64,000 nt of DNA from Sphaerisporangium siamense (lineage in GTDB: Bacteria > Actinomycetota > Actinomycetes > Streptosporangiales > Streptosporangiaceae): NCBI RefSeq assembly GCF_014205275.1, contig NZ_JACHND010000001.1:7998001-8062000 (forward strand), in the 5' to 3' direction. The notes under the pieces were generated by a model. That model saw only the letters and a program-made list of their open reading frames with translations, made no database searches and was not told where the DNA came from. Positions 45,588 to 54,546 of the stretch are shown here, one piece after another (within the stretch, counting starts at the first letter, position 1; every line of letters starts with the position of its first letter). The position numbers were made by a program, and so were the translations under genes.

Positions 45588-46481
45588 GTGACCGATTCTC
45601 TGGACGCGACCATGACGCCCATGGCGCCCCTGGCTCCGCGGTATCTGCGGCGTCTCGGGCTGGACGACCTCACCGGCCCGCCGAGCCCCGAGTCCCTCGC
45701 CCGCCTGCACCGCGCGCACGTCGAACGGGTGCCGTACGAGACGTTCCACATCTGGCTGAGGCATCCGACGACCGTGGACGCCGTGGAGTCCGCCGGCCGC
45801 GTGCTGCGCGGCAGGGGCGGCTACTGCTACCACCTCAACGGCGCGCTGGCGCTGCTGCTGGAGGCGCTGGGGTACCAGGTGACCCGGCACATGGCCGGGG
45901 TGCAGGGCTCGGCCGACGACCCGGCGGGCGCCCGGGGCAACCATCTGGCGCTCACGGTGTCCGGCCTGCCGACCGCGGCCAACCCGGGCGGCGGGTGGCT
46001 GGTGGACGTGGGGCTCGGGGACGGGCCGCACGAGCCGGTGCCGCTGGTCGAGGGCGTACACCGGCAGGGCGGGTTCGCGTACGGGCTGCGGCCCTCGGCG
46101 GCCGAGCCGGGCGGCTGGCGCCTGGAGCACGACCCGTCGGGCAGCTTCCTCGGCATGGACCTGCGGCCGGGCGCCGTGCCGATGCCGGCGTTCACGGCGA
46201 AGCACGAGGAGCTGTCCACCTCGCCGGCCTCGTCGTTCATGAAGGCGCTGTGCGTGCAGCGGCGCGACGCGGCCGGGGCGGACACCCTGCGCGGCCTGGT
46301 GCTGACCAGGATCGGCTCGGGCGCGACACGCATGACGCTGCCGACCTCGCGCGACTATTTCGAGGCGCTGGCCGACGTCTTCGGCCTCACCCTGGAGGAC
46401 GTGGACCCGCGCGAGAAGGACGCGCTGTGGGAGCGGCTGAGCGAGGCGCACGAGAGCTGGCTCGCCGCCACGGTGTCCTGA
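45588..46481 (+). CDS. Arylamine N-acetyltransferase
   Basis: 297 aa. The NAT catalytic triad is complete: Cys 80 in RGRGGYCYHLNGALALLL, His 119 in RGNHLALTV and Asp 140 in WLVDVGLGDGPHEPVPL. HVERVPYETFHIWLR is the usual N-terminal block. It transfers acetyl (or another acyl) from CoA to arylamines, hydrazines or related compounds, and some relatives act in amide closure of natural products. Divergent from the OmpR-type regulator; convergent with the CoA ligase, with 6 bp between stops. Confidence 0.92.
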   Translation: MTDSLDATMTPMAPLAPRYLRRLGLDDLTGPPSPESLARLHRAHVERVPYETFHIWLRHPTTVDAVESAGRVLRGRGGYCYHLNGALALLLEALGYQVTRHMAGVQGSADDPAGARGNHLALTVSGLPTAANPGGGWLVDVGLGDGPHEPVPLVEGVHRQGGFAYGLRPSAAEPGGWRLEHDPSGSFLGMDLRPGAVPMPAFTAKHEELSTSPASSFMKALCVQRRDAAGADTLRGLVLTRIGSGATRMTLPTSRDYFEALADVFGLTLEDVDPREKDALWERLSEAHESWLAATVS

Positions 46482-46487
46482 GCGGGT

Positions 46488-48137
46488 TCAGAGCCGGTCG
46501 CGCAGCTCCCGTTTGAGGATCTTGCCGACCGCGTTGCGCGGCAGACCCTCCACGATCTGCAGCCGTTCGGGCAGCTTGTAGGAGGCGAGGCCCTTGTCGC
46601 GCAGGAAGGAGACCAGCGCGGGGAGGTCGACGTCGTCCCGGGGCACGACCACCGCGCACACCCTCTCCCCCAGCACCTCGTCCGGGTACCCCACGATGGC
46701 GACCTCCATCACGGCGGGGTGCCCGGCGAGCAGGCCCTCCAGCTCGGCGGCGGAGATGTTGGCGCCGCCCCGGATGATCAGGTCCTTCGTGCGGTCCACG
46801 TACCGCAGGTACCGCCCGCCGGGCCCGGCGATCTCGAAGACGTCCCCGGTGACCAGGTAGCCGTCCTCGTCGAACGGATCGGCCGCGGCCGTGCCGGGCA
46901 GGTAGCCGGCGAAGACCGTCGGCCCGGACAGGCGCAGCTCGCCGGGCCGCCCCGGCTCGGTGATCTCTTCTCCCGACGAGGGGTCCACGAGCTTCACGCG
47001 GGTGGCGGCGAGCGTGCCGGGCCAGTCGCCCGCGGCGCCGGGCCTGGGGAAGAACCGGGCGCGCTCCTCGGGGTCGGGGATGTTCACCGGGTCGGACAGC
47101 AGGGCGATGCCCTCGTTGGAGCCGAAGAAGTTGATGATGGCGATGCCGTGGCGTTCCTGCCAGCCCTTGACCATCCACGGCGGCAGCGGCGCCGAGCCGG
47201 AGCCGATGCGCGTCAGCGACGCGATGTCGTAGCGCTCCAGCATCTCGGGCTTCTGCAACAGCATGGTGAGCAGGGCCGGCGGGGCGAGGGTGTAGGTGAC
47301 GCGCTCCTCGGCGATCTGGTCGAGGTAGACGAGAAGGTCGAAGGGGTGGTGCTGGACCAGCACGAACCCGGCGCGCAGCCAGGGCAGGAAGACGCCGCCG
47401 ATGCCCGCCATGTTGACCATGGGGAAGGGGTTGAGCACGACGTCGTCGCCGGTGAGCGCGGGAGCCGCGGTGGTGGTGTTCTCGACGGCGAACCAGTCGT
47501 AGTGGCAGCGGGGCACGCCCTTCGGGGTGGCCTCGGTGCCGGAGGTCCAGCAGATCGTCACGCAGTCGTTGGGGTCGGTCTCCAGCCCCTTGAGGTGCGC
47601 CGCGAGCACGGCCGGGTCGGCGGTGGCGGTCTCCAGGTCCCGCGCCGGGTCGCCCCAGGCCAGGACGACCGGGGGCGCGGGGACCTCCAGCCTGCGGACG
47701 ATCTCGGCGTTCTCGCGGTCGCCCACCCGGTCGGCGGTGACGAACACCTTGACGCCGGCCATGGTGATCACCTGGGTGAGCTCGTACTCGCGGTACTGCA
47801 CGGGCAGCGGGGTGATCACGGCGCCGATCCTGGCCGCGGCCAGGAAGGTCACGGCCAGCTCCACGCTGTTCGGGAGCTGGACCGCCACCACGTCGCCCGC
47901 CGCGGCGCCGGACTCCAGCAGGACCGCGGCGATCCTGTCCACCTCGACGTCGAGCTCGGCCCACGACAGGCGACGGACCGCGCCGTCCATCAGGCTCGGC
48001 TTGTTCGGCGGGTCCACGATCGCGACGGCGCCCGGCCGCGCCGCGACCTTGTCCCGGAACAGCCGGTCGACGGTGTCTCCGGTCCACCAGCCGTCACCGG
48101 TGTACTGCTCGACACGCTCGTGCGGGTGCAGCCCCAT
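46488..48137 (-). CDS. Acyl/aryl adenylate-forming ligase (AMP-binding)
   Basis: 549 aa. ANL-superfamily motifs: P-loop TICWTSGTEATPKGVPR, FFGSNEG in A5, YLVTGDVFEI (A7), RTKDLIIRGGANIS (A8) and the C-terminal catalytic Lys in NAVGKILKREL. The N-terminus (HERVEQYTGDGWWTGDTVDR) resembles 2,3-dihydroxybenzoate-AMP-ligase-like enzymes, so an aromatic or short acyl acid is the likely substrate. ATG 48137 is preferred to 48149 because GGGAG precedes it. The adjacent HxlR regulator and carotenoid/stilbene oxygenase suggest a shared aromatic-degradation context (inference). Confidence 0.88.
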   Translation of the reverse strand: MGLHPHERVEQYTGDGWWTGDTVDRLFRDKVAARPGAVAIVDPPNKPSLMDGAVRRLSWAELDVEVDRIAAVLLESGAAAGDVVAVQLPNSVELAVTFLAAARIGAVITPLPVQYREYELTQVITMAGVKVFVTADRVGDRENAEIVRRLEVPAPPVVLAWGDPARDLETATADPAVLAAHLKGLETDPNDCVTICWTSGTEATPKGVPRCHYDWFAVENTTTAAPALTGDDVVLNPFPMVNMAGIGGVFLPWLRAGFVLVQHHPFDLLVYLDQIAEERVTYTLAPPALLTMLLQKPEMLERYDIASLTRIGSGSAPLPPWMVKGWQERHGIAIINFFGSNEGIALLSDPVNIPDPEERARFFPRPGAAGDWPGTLAATRVKLVDPSSGEEITEPGRPGELRLSGPTVFAGYLPGTAAADPFDEDGYLVTGDVFEIAGPGGRYLRYVDRTKDLIIRGGANISAAELEGLLAGHPAVMEVAIVGYPDEVLGERVCAVVVPRDDVDLPALVSFLRDKGLASYKLPERLQIVEGLPRNAVGKILKRELRDRL

Positions 48138-48237
48138 CGCGACTCCCATCGCAGGATGGGCCGACACTATGGATCCCGAAGCGGGCGGGTCAATGGGTCC
48201 GGCGAGATCTTCACCGAGCCGACTCCGACGCCGGAAT

Positions 48238-49344
48238 TCAGCCCCGATCGGGGGTGGCGGACAGGTCGAAACGGACCTCGCGGCGCGCCAGCACCTCGTC
48301 GCAGTGCCGGCACTGGAGCACCGGGCGCAGCGGCGATCCGCACGGCTTGTGCGTGATGTCCAGATCGGACCCCTCGGGCCCGGGGAGCTCACGCTGGCCC
48401 CAGTACACGAGGAACGCGAAGACCTCGAAGAACGCCAGCCCCCGGTCGGTGAGACGGTACTGGCGGCCGGTGGCGGGCTGGAGCGCACCGAGCTCGACGA
48501 ACCGCTTGAGCCGGTCGGTGAGCACCGAGGGCGCGATGCCGAGCTCGTTCTGGAAGTCCACGAACCGCCGCACGCCGAGGAAGGCCGCCGCGAGGACGCT
48601 GGTGCTCCAGCGGTCACCGAGGATCTCCAGCGACGACGGCAGGTAACCGAGGAAGTCGGTGCGGACGTCGCCGCGCGCGGTGGTGCGGCGGTGCTGGCGG
48701 GCCAGGCCGATCCGGGAGAACGTGGCCAGGGGGCCGCGCTCGGTGTGGGTGTCGCGGGCTGTCATCGGCTTGTGGCAGGACCCGCAGGCCAGGTAGGGGT
48801 GGGCGTCGTGGCCGCAGGAGTGGTGGATCAGCGGCGGCAGGTCCGCGCGGCCGGCCCAGTCGCGCTCCCAGCTGTAGATGGCGACGAGCAGGGACCACAG
48901 CCGCAGGCCGGCGTCGCTGAGCCGGTACTCCAGGCGGGTGCGGCCGTCGCGGTACGCCTGCTGGACGAAGATGCCGTTCTCGACGAGCTCTTTCAGGCGG
49001 GCCGCGAGGACGGACTCGGAGATGCCGAGCTCGTCGCGCCAGCCGGCGAACGTGCGGATGCGGAGCAGGAACGCCCGCTGGAGGATCAGCAGGACCCAGC
49101 GGTCGCCGAGGATGGACAGCGCCCGCCCGATGCCGCTGAGCTCGGGCGCCCCCTCGGTTCCTGGTCCGCCGATCGTGGTCTCGCCCGCGGGGGCGCCGTC
49201 GGCGGCGTTCCCCTCGGGCGCGTCGATCGGGTCGACGGCGCTCACCCCCCGTCCGGCCGCGACGCGGGTGGCCCCGACCTCGGCCGGTGTTTCCTTGGTC
49301 TTCACCGCGCCCACTTTAAACACCGCCGGTGAACGGCGGGCCAT
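48238..49344 (-). CDS. Tandem HxlR-type transcriptional regulator
   Basis: 368 aa with two HxlR winged-helix domains in one chain: first GIGRALSILGDRWVLLILQR ... ISESVLAARLKELVENGIFV, second SLEILGDRWSTSVLAAAFLG ... APSVLTDRLKRFVELGAL. Each is followed by a CxxC-type segment (CGHDAHPYLACGSCHKP; CGSPLRPVLQCRHCDE) that could bind zinc. HxlR proteins normally dimerise; a tandem chain would be a built-in dimer. About 75 N-terminal residues are Ala/Gly/Pro-rich. The start may instead be GTG 49305. Divergent from the carotenoid oxygenase, 45 bp apart, so it probably controls it. Confidence 0.85.
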   Translation of the reverse strand: MARRSPAVFKVGAVKTKETPAEVGATRVAAGRGVSAVDPIDAPEGNAADGAPAGETTIGGPGTEGAPELSGIGRALSILGDRWVLLILQRAFLLRIRTFAGWRDELGISESVLAARLKELVENGIFVQQAYRDGRTRLEYRLSDAGLRLWSLLVAIYSWERDWAGRADLPPLIHHSCGHDAHPYLACGSCHKPMTARDTHTERGPLATFSRIGLARQHRRTTARGDVRTDFLGYLPSSLEILGDRWSTSVLAAAFLGVRRFVDFQNELGIAPSVLTDRLKRFVELGALQPATGRQYRLTDRGLAFFEVFAFLVYWGQRELPGPEGSDLDITHKPCGSPLRPVLQCRHCDEVLARREVRFDLSATPDRG

Positions 49345-49389
49345 GGTCGCGCGTTGACTGGCTGACTTTCTTTATCATAGTTTCCTGGA

Positions 49390-50841
49390 ATGAGGGAACA
49401 ACCGATGGCGGCCGCGACGGTCCTGGACCAGTCCGGCGAGCCGAATCCCTATCTCCTCGGCGTGTACGCGCCGGTACATGAGGAGATCACCGCCGGGGAC
49501 CTCACGGTCGTCGGCGAGATCCCGCGCGACCTGAACGGGGTCTACCTGCGCAACGGGCCCAACGCGCGCCACCCGGCGCACGGCCGCTACCACTGGTTCG
49601 ACGGCGACGGCATGGTCCACGCCATGCACTTCGAGAACGGCACGGCCCGCTACCGCAACCGGTACGTCCGCACCCGCGCCTTCGACGCCGAGTCCGCCGC
49701 CGGCAGGTCGCTGTGGACGGGCGTCATGGAGAACCCCAAGGGCAACCCCTTCGGCAACAGCCGCGGGATCAACCTGAAGGACTCCGCCAACACCGACCTG
49801 ATCTTCCACCGGGGCAAGGTGCTGGCCACCTGGTACCTGTGCGGCTCGCCGTACGCCCTGGACCCGCTGTCCCTGGAGACCCTCGGAGCCGAGACCTTCC
49901 TGGACACGCTGACCGGCGACTTCATGGCCCACCCCAAGGCCGACGAGCGCACCGGCGAGCTGTTCTGGTTCGACTACGGCCCGCGCCCGCCGTACCTGCG
50001 CTACGGCGTCGTCGGCGCGGGCGGGACGGTGGAGCACCTCGTCGAGATCGACCTGCCGGGGGCGCGCCTGCCGCACGACATGGCGATCACCGAGAACCAC
50101 GCGGTGCTGATGGACCTGCCGCTGTTCCAGGACCAGGACGCGGCGCGGCACGGACGGTACAAGCTGACCTTCGACCGCGGACTGCCCTCGCGCTTCGGGG
50201 TGATCCCCCGGCGGGGCGCGGCCGGGGACGTCCGCTGGTTCGAGGCCAAGCCCTGCTACATCTACCACGTGGTCAACGCCTGGGAGTCCGGAGACGAGAT
50301 CGTCATGGACGTGTGCCGGGTGTCGCGCCCGGCCCCCAGCGGCTCCGGCAGCCCGCTGTCGCGCATGCTGTCGTACCTCAAGCTGGACGCCCGCTTGTAC
50401 CGGTACCGCTTCGACCTGCGCACCGGGCGGACGTCGGAGGGGTTCGTGGACGAGGAGCAGAACACCGAGTTCCCCTCGATCGACACCCGCAGGACCGGGT
50501 ACGCCACGCGGTACGCGTACAACGTGACCGTGAAGAAGGCCGACACCAACCTGTTCGACGGCATCGTCCGGTACGACAACGTGACCGGCGAGCGGCAGCA
50601 CCACCGCTTCGGCGAACACCGCTACGGCAGCGAGGCCCCCTTCGCGCCCCGCGACGGCGCCACCGGCGAGGACGACGGCTACCTGGTCACCTTCGTCACC
50701 GACGAACGCGAGGGGACCTCGGAGGTACAGATCCTGTCCGCCGCCGATCTCACGGCCGGGCCTCTCGCCCGTGTCCTGCTCCCCCGGCGGGTGCCGCTAG
50801 GATTCCACGCCACCTGGGTGCGCGCGGACCAGCTCAGGTGA
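49390..50841 (+). CDS. Carotenoid cleavage oxygenase / lignostilbene dioxygenase family
   Basis: 483 aa, full length. Four iron-binding His can be placed: about 181 (FMAHPKAD), 229 (LPHDMAITENHAV), 293 (IYHVVNAWE) and 473 (LGFHATWV), with the second-shell Glu in AWESGDE. The N-terminal LNGVYLRNGPNARHP and FDGDGMVHAMHF are family hallmarks. These enzymes split C=C bonds of carotenoids, apocarotenoids or stilbenes. No carotenoid synthesis genes are near; the divergent tandem HxlR regulator and the aryl-CoA ligase favour a phenylpropanoid/stilbene substrate (inference). Confidence 0.92.
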   Translation: MREQPMAAATVLDQSGEPNPYLLGVYAPVHEEITAGDLTVVGEIPRDLNGVYLRNGPNARHPAHGRYHWFDGDGMVHAMHFENGTARYRNRYVRTRAFDAESAAGRSLWTGVMENPKGNPFGNSRGINLKDSANTDLIFHRGKVLATWYLCGSPYALDPLSLETLGAETFLDTLTGDFMAHPKADERTGELFWFDYGPRPPYLRYGVVGAGGTVEHLVEIDLPGARLPHDMAITENHAVLMDLPLFQDQDAARHGRYKLTFDRGLPSRFGVIPRRGAAGDVRWFEAKPCYIYHVVNAWESGDEIVMDVCRVSRPAPSGSGSPLSRMLSYLKLDARLYRYRFDLRTGRTSEGFVDEEQNTEFPSIDTRRTGYATRYAYNVTVKKADTNLFDGIVRYDNVTGERQHHRFGEHRYGSEAPFAPRDGATGEDDGYLVTFVTDEREGTSEVQILSAADLTAGPLARVLLPRRVPLGFHATWVRADQLR

Positions 50842-50914
50842 ACCGCATCACCGAATGCGGGGGGCGGCGTCCGCACGGGCTCTGGTAGGTCCGGCCCCTA
50901 TGGGGTTGACTAGG

Positions 50915-50950
50915 CGTCAGGCATGCCCGGGGTGGACGGCATGCCTGACG
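50915..50950. other. Perfect 13-bp inverted repeat (10-base loop)
   Basis: CGTCAGGCATGCC (50915-50927) and GGCATGCCTGACG (50938-50950) are exact reverse complements. It lies 73 bp after the oxygenase stop and 41 bp before the next start. It may be a terminator hairpin without U-tract, or an operator for the oxidoreductase; a TTGACT hexamer is just upstream. Confidence 0.7.
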
Positions 50951-50991
50951 GGGCACGGCGCCTCCCGCGGCTGAGGGCAGGTGTTTCACGG

Positions 50992-51948
50992 ATGAGGCTC
51001 AGCGTCTCGCTGGGGCTGTGGCAGGACCGTCCGGCGGACGAGGCGGTGCGGACCGCGCAGATCGCGGACGAGCAGGGTTACGCCGAGGTGTGGGTCGGCG
51101 AGATGGCGACGTACGACGCGTTCGCCCTCGCCACCGCCATCGGCATGCGCACGCGCCGCGTGGGGCTCACCGTCGGGCCGCTCGCGGTCACGGTCCGCGA
51201 CCCCATGATGATCGCCATGGGCGCGGCGTCGGTGGCCGACCTGACGGGCAGGCCGGTCCACGTCGCGCTCGGCACCTCCAGCCCCGTCGTGGTCGAGGAA
51301 TGGCACGGCAGGTCCCGCGCGGGCGCGAGCACGGCGCTGCGCGAGGCCGTCCAGGCGCTGCGGCCGTTGCTCGACGGCGACAAGTCCGCCTTCTCCGGCG
51401 CGCAGGTCTCCTGTGCGGGATACCGGCTGCGGCTGCCCGCGCCCCGATGCGAGCTGACCGTCGCGGCCTTCGGGCCCGCCGCGGTGGGCGCCGCCGCGCT
51501 CGCCGACCGCATGGTGCTCAACCTGCTCACCCCCGCCTCGGCGGCGCGGCTCATCACCGACCTCAGGCTGCTGAACCCCGCCACCCGGGTCGCCGCCTGG
51601 GTCGTCGCCGCCGTCGACCCCGACCCCGCCGCCGTCGAACAGGTCCGCCGCGGCGTCCTGCCCTACCTCGCCGCGCCCGGCTACGGCGAGATGTTCGCCG
51701 AGGCCGGGTTCGCCGACATCGTCGCCTACGCGCGTACCCGGCCGCACCCGCGCGACCTGCTGCCCGCCATCCCCGACGAACTACTCGAATCGGTCGCGCT
51801 GCTCGGCGACTCGGTGGAGATCATGGACCGCCTCGACGCCTACGCGGAGGCCGGCGTGGACGAGGTCGCCCTCGTCCCCGTCAGCACCGACACCGACCCC
51901 TACGGCGAGACCACCCTCAAAGCCCTCGCCGAAGGCCCCTCATCCTGA
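50992..51948 (+). CDS. F420-dependent LLM-class oxidoreductase (TIGR03841-like)
   Basis: 318 aa LLM barrel: RLSVSLGLWQDRPADEAVRT, GYAEVWVGEMATYDAFALAT, VHVALGTSSPVVVEEWHGR, LGDSVEIMDRLDAYAEAGVD. The EVWVGE/VVVEEWHGR pattern is that of the Rv3093c-like group (TIGR03841). Expected F420-dependent hydride transfer in the cytoplasm; substrate unknown. ATG 50992 follows GAGGGCAGG. A strong hairpin lies just upstream. Confidence 0.85.
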   Translation: MRLSVSLGLWQDRPADEAVRTAQIADEQGYAEVWVGEMATYDAFALATAIGMRTRRVGLTVGPLAVTVRDPMMIAMGAASVADLTGRPVHVALGTSSPVVVEEWHGRSRAGASTALREAVQALRPLLDGDKSAFSGAQVSCAGYRLRLPAPRCELTVAAFGPAAVGAAALADRMVLNLLTPASAARLITDLRLLNPATRVAAWVVAAVDPDPAAVEQVRRGVLPYLAAPGYGEMFAEAGFADIVAYARTRPHPRDLLPAIPDELLESVALLGDSVEIMDRLDAYAEAGVDEVALVPVSTDTDPYGETTLKALAEGPSS

Positions 51949-52065
51949 AGCGTCGATGGTTCGTGCCCGTGCCCGGCCTGATCCCCCGATCGGGAGGCGA
52001 CGCCGGCCTCTCGTCACGCGGCCGCGCGAACGGCCGGCCACGTGACGGAAAGCCATGGCGGCGGG

Positions 52066-52257
52066 TCAGCGGCCGATCTGGCGGCGGCGGATGCGGCGCA
52101 GGCGGGCGCGCTGGGACTCGTCCAGCATGAAGTACACGGCCACTGGCGCGCCCAGGATCGCCACCACGAGCAGCAGGTCGATCGGAGTCGGCAGCAGCAG
52201 GAAGACGAGCACGGAGGCGATCGCCGCGCCGACGTAGTACTTTCCGAGTGGCGACAT
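52066..52257 (-). CDS. Small membrane protein (63 aa)
   Basis: ATG 52257 starts MSPLGKYYVGAAIASVLVFL, followed by a second hydrophobic stretch (IDLLLVVAILGAPVAVYFML) and a basic tail (RARLRRIRRRQIGR). Two transmembrane helices with the positive tail presumably inside. A GAGAAAGG site precedes the start. No family name is known to me. Confidence 0.7.
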   Translation of the reverse strand: MSPLGKYYVGAAIASVLVFLLLPTPIDLLLVVAILGAPVAVYFMLDESQRARLRRIRRRQIGR

Positions 52258-52422
52258 GGCCGGGCCTTTCTCTTCGCCGAGCGGGGGACCTCCCCACACG
52301 CCATTCTGCGTCGTCACCTCAACGAGCGGCTGACGGGCGCGAGTTCCGCCACACGACGTGAACGGCCACATCCCTTTCCGGGCACCGGGTCCGGCGAGAG
52401 GCCGGGGCGTCAGCGGGTCGGG

Positions 52423-52743
52423 TCACGCGGCGACGGCGTCGAGCTGCTCCTGCACGCGCTGGGCGACCTTGCGCTCGATGAAGAACGACAGGAAGGGGAT
52501 GGTGCCCGCGAGGAGCACTCCGACGGTGTACGGCCAGGACCAGCGGGCCTTCAGCCCCAGGTTGAGCGCGGTCAGCAGATAGACGGCGTAGACGAAGCCG
52601 TGCACGGGGCTGACGATGGCGGTGGGCGTGGCGTTGCCGAAGCCGTACTTCACGACCATGGCGGCCACGAGGGCGAGCAGCATGCAGCCGACGACGTAGG
52701 CCATCACCCGGAAGGGCTTGAACGCGGATTCCACGACGATCAT
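52423..52743 (-). CDS. DUF3817 membrane protein
   Basis: 106 aa, three hydrophobic segments. FRVMAYVVGCMLLALVAAMV, SPVHGFVYAVYLLTALNLGL and VGVLLAGTIPFLSFFIERKV match DUF3817, a small actinobacterial membrane family of unknown function often encoded near cytochrome or SURF1 genes. ATG 52743 is used because the upstream extension is G-rich, non-protein sequence. SURF1 lies 440 bp away, divergently. Confidence 0.85.
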   Translation of the reverse strand: MIVVESAFKPFRVMAYVVGCMLLALVAAMVVKYGFGNATPTAIVSPVHGFVYAVYLLTALNLGLKARWSWPYTVGVLLAGTIPFLSFFIERKVAQRVQEQLDAVAA

Positions 52744-53183
52744 TACCTCGCTAGCGAAACGGTCCCCACACGATATCCCGGCCCCACCCCGCCCCCTCCC
52801 CCGGGACACACTCCCCCCAACGCCCCCCACCCGCCGACAGGCGTCCCGCCCCCACCCATGTGACCAACCCCATACACCACCGACCAACGAAGCCCACCCT
52901 TGGAAAGAGACGCGATCACAAGGCGCCCTGATCCCCCCCATCACCTGCACAACCGCCGTACGCGAGGTGCAGGGAGAACCGCCGTCACCCCTGGAACCAC
53001 CAAACAGCCCCGCCCGAAGAGACCATCCCGGTCAGGTGCGGTGATCCAACCCGTACACACCGCCCTGGCCGGGCACCATGATCGCCCCGCAGCCTGCGCA
53101 ACAGCCGACACACCGCCGAGGATCTTCGCCGTGGAGATCGGACCGGGGGCGGGACCATGAGGCGGGGCGGATAGCGTGGAGGC
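52744..53183. other. Intergenic region: G-rich leader and dispersed repeat copy
   Basis: No gene seen. 52775-52860 is C-rich on the plus strand, so the DUF3817 leader would carry many G-runs. 52930-52967 holds one copy of a 38-bp dispersed repeat whose partner lies at 54276-54313 in inverted orientation. Confidence 0.5.
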
Positions 53184-54068
53184 ATGCTCCGGACGCTGTT
53201 CTCGCCACGCCTCGTGGGACTCCACCTGGTGACGATCGGGGTGCTGATCTCCTTCACCCTCCTCGGGCGCTGGCAGCTCGGAGTCTTCGAGGAGTCGGGC
53301 AAGCCTCACGCGGCCACCGATCCCGCGCCGGTCGCCCTGTCCACGCTCGTGCAGGAGGGCAAGCGCGTCCCGGTCGAGGCGCTGAGCCGGCGGGTCACGG
53401 CGGAAGGCACGTTCGACGCCTCCCGGCAGTTGCTCGTCGCCGAACGCGCGCCCACGGTGGAGACCGGCGGCGGTGCCCAGAAGGACGCGGGCTTCTGGCT
53501 GCTCACGCCGCTGCAGCTCGCGGACGGCAGCCTGATGCCGGTCGTACGCGGCTGGGTCGCCACCGCCTCCGATCCTGCGGTGGCCGTCCCTTCCGGCCAG
53601 GTCCGGTTCTCCGGGCGCGTCCAGCCGTCCGAGCCGAGCGACTTCGCCAGGCGCAGAACCGCGCCTCTGCCCGAGGGTCAGATCGCCACGGTCACGACCG
53701 CCCAGCTGATCAACGTCTGGCACGGCACCCGTCTCCAGGACGGCTTCGTGGTCGCCACGAGCCAGGTGACCCCGGTCCCGCCCGGCGGCCCCGGCCAGAC
53801 CACGGCCGCGCCGCCCCAGACGCCTGAAAGCGCGCAGGCCGGGAGCCAGGGCCAGGTACAGGACATGCGACTGGTCGCGGTACCAGGGCCTACCGCGGCG
53901 GGCGGTTTCACCTGGCGCAACCTGGCCTACGCCGCGCAATGGTGGATCTTCGCCGCCTTCGCCGTGTTCATGTGGTTCCACTTCGTGCGAGACGCCGTCC
54001 GCGCAGCCCGCGCCACCGAAACCACGGACACATCCACCCCAGCCCTCGGCACCTCCCCCCAGGCCTGA
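53184..54068 (+). CDS. SURF1 family protein
   Basis: 294 aa. One N-terminal TM (VTIGVLISFTLLGRWQLGVF), an extracytoplasmic domain with LLVAERAP, GFWLLTPLQLADGSLMPVVR and GWVA, and a C-terminal TM (AAQWWIFAAFAVFMWFHFV). This two-helix topology and the GRWQL/RGW motifs are SURF1 hallmarks. SURF1 assists heme insertion and assembly of cytochrome c oxidase. An insert between the domain and the last TM (PGGPGQTTAAPPQTPESAQA) is Pro/Thr/Gln-rich. ATG 53184. Confidence 0.9.
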   Translation: MLRTLFSPRLVGLHLVTIGVLISFTLLGRWQLGVFEESGKPHAATDPAPVALSTLVQEGKRVPVEALSRRVTAEGTFDASRQLLVAERAPTVETGGGAQKDAGFWLLTPLQLADGSLMPVVRGWVATASDPAVAVPSGQVRFSGRVQPSEPSDFARRRTAPLPEGQIATVTTAQLINVWHGTRLQDGFVVATSQVTPVPPGGPGQTTAAPPQTPESAQAGSQGQVQDMRLVAVPGPTAAGGFTWRNLAYAAQWWIFAAFAVFMWFHFVRDAVRAARATETTDTSTPALGTSPQA

Positions 54069-54546
54069 CCCCCGAAGAACATCGGCCGCACGGCACCCAA
54101 GCCACCGGACATCTTCCGCAGCAGGCCGCATCAACAGACCTCGACAGACAGAGCATCGCGAACAGCGTCTGGTGTTTCTGACCAGGCCGTTTCAACACCC
54201 CGAGGTAAGACCGCGATCCTCTTCCCTCGCGCCTCGCGTCCGCGTCCCCCGCGCCTCGCGTCCGCGTCCCCCGCGCCTCGCGTTCGCCGGTCGCGCAGGT
54301 GATGGGTGGGATCGCGGTCCTCAACCACGACGGCGCGGTACGGGTGGGATCAACACACCTCAACCACAACAACCTCTCCCCTGACCGGGAAGATCTGATG
54401 TTCCAGGGTGGGCCCGTTTCGATGACCCGGCCTGGGACCGCGCTCCTCGGTTCTGGTGGGGAGCTGGGGTTGGGGGTCGGGGTTGTGCCTACGCCTAACT
54501 GGCATAAAGGGCGTCAAGCAGGGCTTTGGATGGCTAAAGTCGAGGC
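54069..54546. other. Intergenic region with repeats
   Basis: No gene seen. It contains a perfect 22-bp tandem duplication (54231-54274) and the inverted partner (54276-54313) of the repeat at 52930-52967. The last 100 bases probably hold the promoter of the 56-aa gene. Confidence 0.5.
54231..54283. repeat. 22-bp perfect tandem repeat, 2.4 copies
   Basis: Unit GCCTCGCGTCCGCGTCCCCC plus GC occurs exactly at 54231-54252 and 54253-54274, and its first 9 bases again from 54275. It adjoins the dispersed repeat copy. Confidence 0.85.
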
